A stretch of 10,705 nt of DNA from Candidatus Stahliibacteriota bacterium (GTDB taxonomy: Bacteria; Hydrothermota; Tepidihabitantia; B3-TA06): positions 1 through 10,705 of the forward strand of contig DAOVCF010000048.1 of assembly GCA_030670165.1 (NCBI GenBank), written 5' to 3'. The translations under genes were made by a program, and so were the position numbers. Below, one piece after another: positions 5,128-10,705 of the stretch. The notes below the pieces were generated by a model. The model had not been told where the DNA came from. It did not search any database and saw only the letters and a list, made by a program, of their open reading frames with translations. Numbering within the stretch: the stretch's first letter is position 1; every line of letters starts with the position of its first letter.

Positions 5128-5133
5128 AGGAGG
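5128..5133 (+). promoter_or_regulatory. Shine-Dalgarno site deciding the TTG start of cmk
   Basis: AAAAGGAGG lies 11 bases before a TTG at 5145. No ATG or GTG in the cmk frame is better placed, and the TTG begins exactly where family members begin (KFVVAIDGTASSGKST). The long spacing and TTG codon together suggest deliberately moderate translation of the first gene. Confidence 0.75.
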
Positions 5134-5144
5134 AACTACTTGAC

Positions 5145-5819
5145 TTGAAGTTTGTCGTAGCCATTGACGGAACCGCCTCTTCGGGCAAAAGTACAACCGC
5201 AAGACTTCTCGCAGAAAAGCTGGGAGTTACCTATCTGGATACCGGCGCAATGTATCGTGCGGTTACCTATTTATTATTACAAGAAGACGGCCTGGAGTCC
5301 TCGGACGGACTTCTTCAAAAGATCCTCCTTAACTCTCCGCTTGAGTTCAAGATACTCAATCGGAAACTTTACGTCTACCTTGACGGCAAGCTTCTTGAAA
5401 ACGAACTTCGCAGCACCGAGGTAGACCGCTGGGTCTCTCCTGTTGCCGAACACCTGTCAGTTCGAGCGTTCCTTGTGGCCAAACAGCGCGAGATAGGCAA
5501 GGGCCGCAAGATAGTCTGTGAGGGTCGGGACATCGGTTCGGTGGTCTTCCCTGACGCAGCACTCAAGGTCTTCATGACCTGCGAGTTGGAAGAACGTACC
5601 CGAAGACGCAAGAAGGAGCTTACAGAGAAGGGCATTGAACGGGGATTCGAAGAGGTGAAACTCAACTTGCAAAAAAGAGACGAGATAGATTCCACCCGCA
5701 AGCTCAGCCCCCTTACCCGAACCACGGACGCGTTCTACGTCGATACCACCCATCTTACCATAGAGGAACAGGTGGCACTGATAGAGGCCGAGGTTCGTAA
5801 AAGGATGGAGGGGAAGTGA
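5145..5819 (+). CDS. cmk: Cytidylate kinase (CMP/dCMP kinase)
   Basis: Cmk transfers phosphate from ATP to CMP or dCMP, recycling the nucleotide released in RNA turnover and phospholipid synthesis. The 224 residues match the usual length of about 220-230. The P-loop GTASSGKST is at 9-17, with YLDTGAMYRA at 30-39. The CMP-specific insert includes LRSTEVDRWVSPVA (88-101), CEGRDIGSVVFPDA lies at 125-138, and the lid region with catalytic and binding residues R178, D179 and R185 lies in LQKRDEIDSTRKLSPL. Nothing is missing. The start is a TTG. The gene is first in the operon behind a strong promoter, and its TGA overlaps the plsC GTG by three bases within GTGA. The order cmk then plsC then rpsA also occurs in Firmicutes, often with ispH, which is absent here. 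Confidence 0.97.
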   Translation: MKFVVAIDGTASSGKSTTARLLAEKLGVTYLDTGAMYRAVTYLLLQEDGLESSDGLLQKILLNSPLEFKILNRKLYVYLDGKLLENELRSTEVDRWVSPVAEHLSVRAFLVAKQREIGKGRKIVCEGRDIGSVVFPDAALKVFMTCELEERTRRRKKELTEKGIERGFEEVKLNLQKRDEIDSTRKLSPLTRTTDAFYVDTTHLTIEEQVALIEAEVRKRMEGK

Positions 5820-6550
5820 AATCAAGCTGGGGCTTGACCTGGATTATCACCTATCCCATATTCCGCTGGCTCTTCGGCATCCGCGTGCACGACCGCAGGC
5901 TTATCCCAAAGAAGAAAGCGGTGCTCATTGCCGCTAATCACATGAGCTTTGCAGATCCGCCTTTGATGGGTCATGCGGTCAAGCGCGAGTGTTTCTTTCC
6001 GGCAAAGGAAGAACTTTTTGCCCAGTCGCGCTTCTTCCAATGGCTCATCGCCTGCTTCAACGCTATCCCTATCAAACGCGGCAAGGCTTTCGACATGCAC
6101 CTGTTTAGGGAAGCATACAGACTCATCAAGAAAAAACAAGCGATAACCCTTTTCCCTGAAGGAACACGGAGCCTTAAGGGAACGTTCCTGCCTTTCAAGT
6201 CGGGCGTCGGTATGCTTGCACTGCGCTACAACATCCCGGTGGTTCCGGCGTACATAAAGAACACCCATCGTCCCTGGCAGGAGTGGTTAACCAGACGTTC
6301 AAGGGTGGAGGTTTTCTTTGCAGAGCCTATCTACCCTGAGTGCCCATCCAAGGATAAGGAAGCTTACGAGAAGTTTACCCTTCGCATCGAACGCGAGGTG
6401 CATCGCCTGGCGGCAATCGCTCACGGCAGGGTGAACTCGAAGAGAATCGGTGAAGCAGCAAGCAAAGCTTCACATAAACCTGTAAACCCTGAAAACCAAA
6501 CCCTTTCTGCGCGCAGAAAGGCAGATTGGGATATCCAGGTAAATCTCTAG
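5816..6550 (+). CDS. plsC: 1-acyl-sn-glycerol-3-phosphate acyltransferase (PlsC family)
   Basis: PlsC-type enzymes acylate position 2 of lysophosphatidate at the inner membrane to give phosphatidate. The 244-residue product carries the four acyltransferase blocks: NHMSFAD (41-47, the HX4D catalytic pair H42 and D47), AIPIKRGK (83-90), FPEGTRS (113-119, substrate binding) and the proline-containing VVPAYI (142-147). An N-terminal hydrophobic stretch (WGLTWIITYPIFRWLFGI) probably sits in or on the membrane. Translation starts at a GTG within the GTGA overlap with cmk, so the two are coupled. The C-terminal 35 or so residues (after AAIAHGRV) are polar, not part of the conserved fold, and encoded by DNA containing a perfect 20-bp palindrome. 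Acyl-group specificity cannot be read from sequence; an acyl-ACP:1-acyl-G3P role is most likely. Confidence 0.92.
   Translation: MKSSWGLTWIITYPIFRWLFGIRVHDRRLIPKKKAVLIAANHMSFADPPLMGHAVKRECFFPAKEELFAQSRFFQWLIACFNAIPIKRGKAFDMHLFREAYRLIKKKQAITLFPEGTRSLKGTFLPFKSGVGMLALRYNIPVVPAYIKNTHRPWQEWLTRRSRVEVFFAEPIYPECPSKDKEAYEKFTLRIEREVHRLAAIAHGRVNSKRIGEAASKASHKPVNPENQTLSARRKADWDIQVNL
6502..6521. repeat. Perfect 20-bp palindrome in the 3' end of plsC
   Basis: CCTTTCTGCG (6502-6511) is followed without a spacer by its exact reverse complement. In RNA it could fold with a small central loop, 27 bases before the plsC stop and about 50 before rpsA. No T tract follows. It may be an RNA processing or stability element separating plsC from the highly expressed rpsA, or a protein-binding site. 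It encodes the non-conserved tail of PlsC. Confidence 0.8.
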
Positions 6551-6553
6551 ACT

Positions 6554-6559
6554 AGGAGG
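6554..6559 (+). promoter_or_regulatory. Consensus Shine-Dalgarno site of rpsA
   Basis: A full AGGAGG lies nine bases before the ATG at 6569, in the 18-base gap after plsC. It is the strongest binding site in the operon, unlike the overlapped starts of plsC and rlmN, and fits the high demand for S1. Confidence 0.88.
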
Positions 6560-6568
6560 AAAAACCTG

Positions 6569-8620
6569 ATGTCAAAAAACGTAGTCAAAGATCCAACAAG
6601 CGAAGAACTCGAAAAACTAATCTCCGAGTCGCTATCGAGCTTGCATGCAGGTGAGATAGTCAAAGGGAAGATAGTCCGGGTCGAGGGCAACTCGGTGCTC
6701 ATTGATCTGGGTTGGAAGTCTGAAGGGGTGCTTTCCATCACCGAGTTTAACGAACCTGAGGCGATCAAGGTAGACGACGAGGTGATGGTATTCGTAGAGT
6801 CGCTAGAGAACCGCGAAGGGCTTCCGGTGATCTCCAAGAAGAAGGCCGACTTCCAGATGGCCTGGGATACCATAAAGCGCAAACTGGAGGCGGAGGAATC
6901 CTGTCCTGCCCTGGTGCGCAAGAAGGTTAAGGGCGGTCTGCAGGTGGAGGTTTTCGGACTCGACGCGTTCCTGCCCGGCTCCCAGGTTGACGTTCGCTCG
7001 GTAACCGACTTCGACGCCTACATCGGCAAGGAAATCGAGGTCAAAATAATCAAGGTAAACTGGAACAAGCGCAACATCGTTGTTTCGCGCCGGATGCTTT
7101 TAGAAGAAGAACTGGCCAGACTCCACAAAGAGGCACTTGACAGGCTTAACGTAGACGAGGTGGTCGAAGGGATGGTGAAGAACATCGTGGACTTCGGCGC
7201 CTTCATCGATCTGGGCGGCCTTGATGCCCTTCTGCACATCTCAGACATCAGCTGGAATAAGATCGTGCATCCTGCCGAGGTACTAAAGGTCGGAGAGAAG
7301 ATCAAGGTGAAAGTTCTCACTAAGAACGAGGAGACAGGCCGCGTAACCGTAGGTCTAAAGCAGCTTACCCCGCATCCATGGGACAACGTTGACAAGCGCT
7401 ACTCCATAGGTTCCCGCGTCAAGGGCGTAGTTACGAGCTTCACCGACTACGGTGCCTTCGTTGAGTTAGAAAAAGGCATCGAAGGCCTCATCCACATCAG
7501 CGAGATGTCATGGACCCGCACGCTAAGTCACCCGGCTCAGATACTGCAGATGGGTCAGGACGTAGAGGCAATCGTTTTATCAATGGATAAGGATAACAGA
7601 CGCATCTCTTTAGGGCTCAAACAGACCACGCCCGACCCATGGTCTATGATAGACGAACGCTACCATGTCGGTCAGCGCCTGGAAGGAACCGTAACGTCGC
7701 TAAAGAACTTTGGGGCCTTCGTTGAAATCCAGGAAGGGATCGAGGGCCTTGTGCGCAACGTCGATCTTTCATGGACCAAACGCATCAGGCATCCACGTGA
7801 GATCCTTAAGAAGGGAGAGCGGGTCGAAACCATCATCCTGGATGTGGACAAGGAGAGCCGCAGGATAACCCTCGGCATCAAGCAGACCCAGGAAGATCCC
7901 TTCTACAGCTGGTCAAAGGAACACGAAGAAGGCCAGCACGTGCTTGGCAAGATCATCGACATGCCCTCCTCTGGTGTGGTCATTGCGCTTACCGAGGAAA
8001 TCGAGGGCTTCGTTCCCCAACAGCAGCTTCGCAAGCGCAAGATAAAGAAGATCAAAGACCACTACAGGCTGGGCGAGGAGCTCCAGCTAATCATACGTCG
8101 AATCGACCCAAAGGGCCACAGGGTGATCCTTTCTGAACGCGACTACTACAGGAAGACCGAGGCAAAGGAGCGTCATCACGCCGAATCCATCAAGGCCCCA
8201 AAAGGCTTCTCACTTAAGGACCATCTTGCCGATTCCTTAAGCACCCTGGAAGAAGCGGCTGAAAGCACCCAGGCAACAAAGCAAACTACCAAAGCCGCCG
8301 AAAAACCCGAGAAGAAAGAGCCGGAAACCAAAGCCAAAGAAGCTGCCAAGGACAAATCAGAGACCCCAACTGCAGAAAAACCGAAGAAAAGGACTACTAC
8401 TCGCAAAAAGAAGGTCACTACCGAGGCGGAAGCCGACGGTGAGGCGAAAGCCGAACCGAAGAAAACTACCAGGAAGAAAACCGCGAAAAAGGAAGAACCA
8501 CACGCTGAGGCGAAAGCCGGCGGTGAGGCGAAAGCCGAACCGGACGCCGAAGCCAAGAAGGCTGAGGAAAAACCAAAGAAGCGCACAAGAAAAAAGAAGG
8601 AAGAGACAGGGAAAAAGTAA
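6569..8620 (+). CDS. rpsA: 30S ribosomal protein S1 with six S1 domains and a long charged tail
   Basis: S1 docks on the 30S subunit and unfolds and delivers mRNA for initiation. Six S1/OB domains can be placed at about 27-92, 110-175, 196-264, 281-351, 368-438 and 454-524. Domains 3-5 are canonical (FGAFIDLGGLDALLHIS, YGAFVELEKGIEGLIHIS, FGAFVEIQEGIEGLV). Domains 1, 2 and 6 are more divergent, as in other six-domain S1 proteins where domains 1-2 bind the ribosome. From about 565 to 683 a low-complexity tail of Lys, Ala, Glu, Thr and Pro replaces the short C-terminus of E. coli S1 (557 residues). It has KPKKRTTTRKKK-type basic clusters alternating with acidic EAEADGEAKAEP units. Such tails recall histone H1-like AT-hook and lysine-rich regions and probably add nonspecific RNA binding, which is inference. 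The gene follows plsC and precedes mtaB. Confidence 0.96.
   Translation: MSKNVVKDPTSEELEKLISESLSSLHAGEIVKGKIVRVEGNSVLIDLGWKSEGVLSITEFNEPEAIKVDDEVMVFVESLENREGLPVISKKKADFQMAWDTIKRKLEAEESCPALVRKKVKGGLQVEVFGLDAFLPGSQVDVRSVTDFDAYIGKEIEVKIIKVNWNKRNIVVSRRMLLEEELARLHKEALDRLNVDEVVEGMVKNIVDFGAFIDLGGLDALLHISDISWNKIVHPAEVLKVGEKIKVKVLTKNEETGRVTVGLKQLTPHPWDNVDKRYSIGSRVKGVVTSFTDYGAFVELEKGIEGLIHISEMSWTRTLSHPAQILQMGQDVEAIVLSMDKDNRRISLGLKQTTPDPWSMIDERYHVGQRLEGTVTSLKNFGAFVEIQEGIEGLVRNVDLSWTKRIRHPREILKKGERVETIILDVDKESRRITLGIKQTQEDPFYSWSKEHEEGQHVLGKIIDMPSSGVVIALTEEIEGFVPQQQLRKRKIKKIKDHYRLGEELQLIIRRIDPKGHRVILSERDYYRKTEAKERHHAESIKAPKGFSLKDHLADSLSTLEEAAESTQATKQTTKAAEKPEKKEPETKAKEAAKDKSETPTAEKPKKRTTTRKKKVTTEAEADGEAKAEPKKTTRKKTAKKEEPHAEAKAGGEAKAEPDAEAKKAEEKPKKRTRKKKEETGKK
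8437..8542 (+). repeat. In-frame direct repeats within the rpsA tail
   Basis: A 22-base sequence beginning CGGTGAGGCGAAAGCC occurs at 8437-8458 and again at 8521-8542, exactly 84 bases (28 codons) apart. A shorter related copy (TGAGGCGAAAGCCG) lies at 8506-8519. They encode the GEAKAEP and AEAKAGGEAKAEP units. This points to growth of the tail by duplication while the frame was kept. Confidence 0.85.
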
Positions 8621-8636
8621 GGAATCATCCTTACTT
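8615..8636 (+). other. Hairpin containing the rpsA stop codon
   Basis: AAGTAAGGA and TCCTTACTT form a 9-bp stem around ATCA, with the rpsA TAA (8618-8620) inside the 5' arm. No T run follows, so it is probably a 3'-end stabiliser or partial attenuator rather than a full terminator, and mtaB would still be read from the operon. Confidence 0.55.
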
Positions 8637-8675
8637 GCCTGAAGTTATCAGATCCCCGGATTCTGAGGATCAATC

Positions 8676-9911
8676 ATGCCTGGACCTAAGGTATTGGTGG
8701 CCTCCACAGGCTGCAAGCTCAATCAGGCCGAGGCCGACCTGTGGAAAGCCTGGTTTGTGCAAAATGGATACGAGCTCGCAGGGGATGCACGGCAAGAGGC
8801 CGGTGTCAAGGTTTGTCTCGTGACTACGTGTAGCGTAACAGGACGGGCGGACAGGAGTTCTGTGGCTCTTATCCGCCGGCTCCACCGCAGATACCCGAAT
8901 GCAGAGATAAAGGTCACAGGCTGCGGCGCAACGCGCATACCCGAACGGATGGCCGCTCTGCCTGGTGTAACCCGGATCATAGGATATGAGGAAAAGGAAC
9001 GATCTATTGGAGACCTGAGCTATGGAAAAGACGGAATATCAACCGAGTGCATCCATCGCAATCGAGCCTTTCTCCGCGCAGGCGAGGGGTGTAATCGCAG
9101 ATGCAGCTACTGTGTGGTTTCAAGGATCCGCGGCCCTGTTAAGTCCAAGAGCGCCGATGCGATTTTGGACGAACTTCGTCGCTTAGCTGAGGAGGGTTTC
9201 GGCGAGGTGGTTCTGGTGGCACTCAACCTTGGCCTTTGGGGTAAAGAACGAGGCGAAAGCCTAACCTTGCTTCTTAAAAGGATTGAGCAAGAAGAAAGGG
9301 GGGTGCCTAGAATCCGCCTGACCTCTTTGGAGCCTGACACGATAACAGACGAGCTTCTGGAGGTGCTGGCTTCAAGCCCACGATTCTGCCCGCATCTGCA
9401 CATCCCATTGCAGTCAGGCGACGACAGGATACTTGAAGAGATGGACCGTCCCTACCGGACAAAGGGGTTTGCTCGACTGATGGATAAAGTGGAAAGGACG
9501 TTCCCTGACGCGTGCATAGGCACCGACATCATAACCTCCACGCCTGGTGAGGATGAGGGAAGTTTCAACCGCACCCTTGAGTTCGTGCGCGCCATGCCTT
9601 TTTCGTACCTGCACGTCTTCACCTACTCACCGCGGCCAGGAACACCGATGTTCGCAAGACGCCACAAATGCAAGCACAATCCAAGAGAGGAAACAAGAAT
9701 TCTCAGAGAAGAGGGGGTCAAGAAATCGCTGGAGTTCAGAAGGAGATTCATGAGCAAAACAAGACAGGCTGTCCTGCTCTCCCCTACCCGTGCGCTTACC
9801 GACAACTACATAGACGTTCGCATCTCCCATACATCAAGACCGGTGCGCTCACTGGCGGATGTCAAAATAACCGAGGCCACACCTGAAGGAACAACAGGAA
9901 TAGTGAAGTGA
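8676..9911 (+). CDS. mtaB: tRNA (t6A37) methylthiotransferase, MtaB-like radical SAM protein
   Basis: MtaB converts t6A37 of ANN-decoding tRNAs to ms2t6A with two [4Fe-4S] clusters. The 411 residues show the methylthiotransferase N-domain with cluster cysteines C13 (STGCKLNQAE), C52 (TTCSVT) and C83 (TGCGA). The radical SAM motif CNRRCSYC follows (C139, C143, C146), then the core blocks LTSLEPD, HLHIPLQSGDDRILEEM and TDIITSTPGED. GCKLNQAE and TTCSVTGRADRSS point to MtaB rather than MiaB (GCQMN) or RimO. The C-terminal part (about 365-411) is in the position of a TRAM RNA-binding domain but is divergent. Where relatives usually have TDIIVGFPGE this protein has TDIITSTPGE. The ATG is supported by GAGG seven bases upstream, and the stop overlaps the rlmN start by two bases. 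Confidence 0.9.
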   Translation: MPGPKVLVASTGCKLNQAEADLWKAWFVQNGYELAGDARQEAGVKVCLVTTCSVTGRADRSSVALIRRLHRRYPNAEIKVTGCGATRIPERMAALPGVTRIIGYEEKERSIGDLSYGKDGISTECIHRNRAFLRAGEGCNRRCSYCVVSRIRGPVKSKSADAILDELRRLAEEGFGEVVLVALNLGLWGKERGESLTLLLKRIEQEERGVPRIRLTSLEPDTITDELLEVLASSPRFCPHLHIPLQSGDDRILEEMDRPYRTKGFARLMDKVERTFPDACIGTDIITSTPGEDEGSFNRTLEFVRAMPFSYLHVFTYSPRPGTPMFARRHKCKHNPREETRILREEGVKKSLEFRRRFMSKTRQAVLLSPTRALTDNYIDVRISHTSRPVRSLADVKITEATPEGTTGIVK

Positions 9912-10705
9912 AGATAGATATCAAGAACCTGACCCTTTCCCGGCTGGTGGAGGAGTTTGGAAAGTTCGATCTGCCGAGCTTCCGTGCACGCCAGATATTC
10001 AAGTGGATATGGCAGAAGGGTATAAAGGATTGGGAGCTAATGACGGACATCTCCAAGCCCCTGCGCGAGCGCTTGGGTGAACACTACCGCATCTCGGGCC
10101 TCAAGCTCAAGGCTCGTGTTGGATCGGCTAAGGAAGGTGCGGTAAAGCACCTGTTCGAGCTTGAAGACGGCGCGCGCATAGAATCGGTATGGCTCAAGGG
10201 TGGAAACCGACGTACCGTATGTGTATCAACCCAGGTCGGCTGCTCGCTTGGCTGTGAATTCTGCCGCACCGCAGGCATGGGATTTGTGCGCAATCTGACT
10301 CCGGGCGAGATCGCGGGTCAGGTGCTTGCAATCTCAAAAGGTCAGTCCGAGCGGATAACCAACGTGGTGTTCATGGGGATGGGCGAGCCGTTCTTAAATT
10401 ACGAGGCGTCTCTGAACGCGGCAAGAATCCTGAACCACGACCTGAGCTTGAACATAGGCGCGCGCAAGATTACCATATCCACCGTGGGGATAGTGCCGCA
10501 GATCAGGGAATTCGCCCAAGAGCCTGAGCAGTTCAAGCTGGCCGTATCACTGAACGCGGCGGATCAGGAGACGCGAGAACGCATCATGCCAATCGCCCAA
10601 CGTTATCCCTTGAAGGAGCTTATCCCTGCTGTCAAGGAGTATATCGAGATCAAAGGCAAGCGGGTGACGTTCGAATACGTTCTGCTCAAGAATATCAACG
10701 AGCGC
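9908..10705 (+). CDS. rlmN: Dual-specificity 23S rRNA A2503 / tRNA A37 C2-methyltransferase RlmN, 3' partial
   Basis: RlmN is a radical SAM methylsynthase that methylates C2 of A2503 in 23S rRNA and of A37 in some tRNAs. The first 266 residues are present, and the window ends exactly on a codon boundary. The N-domain (LPSFRARQIFKWIWQKG, 22-38) is typical. C105 (VCVSTQVGC) corresponds to the resolving Cys118 of E. coli RlmN, and the cluster motif is C112-SLG-C116-EF-C119. NVVFMGMGEPFLNYE and ISTVGIVPQI follow. The methyl-carrying C-terminal cysteine (Cys355 in E. coli) lies beyond the edge. The A2503 enzyme RlmN is preferred over Cfr because of the housekeeping context and the C-x3-C-x2-C block followed by TAGMGFVRNLTPGEI. 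Translation starts at a GTG overlapping the mtaB TGA (GTGA), so the two RNA-modifying enzymes are coupled. Confidence 0.95.
   Translation, partial: MKIDIKNLTLSRLVEEFGKFDLPSFRARQIFKWIWQKGIKDWELMTDISKPLRERLGEHYRISGLKLKARVGSAKEGAVKHLFELEDGARIESVWLKGGNRRTVCVSTQVGCSLGCEFCRTAGMGFVRNLTPGEIAGQVLAISKGQSERITNVVFMGMGEPFLNYEASLNAARILNHDLSLNIGARKITISTVGIVPQIREFAQEPEQFKLAVSLNAADQETRERIMPIAQRYPLKELIPAVKEYIEIKGKRVTFEYVLLKNINER

Noticed and set aside
5087..5144. Riboswitch or S1/leader autoregulatory RNA upstream of cmk
   Set aside because: The leader is only about 58 bases and shows no conserved riboswitch core or strong stem, just an 8-base direct repeat.
8176..8673. Minus-strand 165-residue frame rich in Phe, Ser and Ala opposite the rpsA tail
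   Set aside because: It is the antisense of Lys/Glu/Ala codons (AAG, GAA, GCC), which always opens such a frame. The rpsA reading explains the sequence.

Overview
The window looks like chromosomal housekeeping DNA from a bacterium with an outer membrane that lies outside the well-studied proteobacteria. The first 230 bases encode the end of an outer-membrane beta-barrel protein of PorV/PorQ type, with the usual terminal phenylalanine. There is also a lipoprotein carrying PASTA repeats, a YhaM-type nuclease best known from Firmicutes, and a short archaeal/Thermotoga-type NadA. This mix suggests an FCB-group or candidate-phylum (WOR-3-like) lineage. That placement is inference; no rRNA or other decisive marker is present. 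Intergenic promoters are close to the sigma-70 consensus and most ribosome binding sites are strong AGGAGG types.

Layout. (1) 3-1945, plus strand: barrel-protein end, yhaM (1-base stop/start overlap), a proline/valine/threonine-coding minisatellite, then rsmG. (2) 1958-3912, minus strand: nadA and a three-PASTA lipoprotein, each with its own promoter; the lipoprotein gene ends in a classic intrinsic terminator facing rsmG. (3) 3933-4585, plus strand: an unrecognised 201-residue charged protein. (4) 4586-5144: a 559-base gap packed with hairpins. It contains a 304-base MITE-like unit bounded by inverted 33-base hairpin repeats, a perfect 14-bp inverted repeat, and a near-consensus promoter. 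(5) 5145 to the right edge, plus strand: cmk, plsC, rpsA, mtaB and rlmN, a tightly packed probable operon joining CMP phosphorylation, phospholipid synthesis, ribosomal protein S1 and two radical-SAM RNA modification enzymes. rlmN is cut by the window edge.

How the genes fit together. The right-hand operon combines growth functions: nucleotide and phospholipid supply, mRNA loading on the ribosome, tRNA A37 methylthiolation and 23S rRNA/tRNA A2503/A37 C2 methylation. cmk, plsC and rpsA are also neighbours in many Firmicutes. RsmG adds the 16S m7G527 mark, so three rRNA/tRNA modification enzymes lie within 10 kb.

The genes themselves are ordinary. The least explained parts are non-coding: a recurring hairpin design with a 5' GGGGTCCCC cap (three copies), the paired hairpins whose arms differ by compensatory changes, the in-frame repeat after the yhaM stop, and hairpins or palindromes at the 3' ends of rsmG, plsC and rpsA. 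No complete new multi-gene system is visible.
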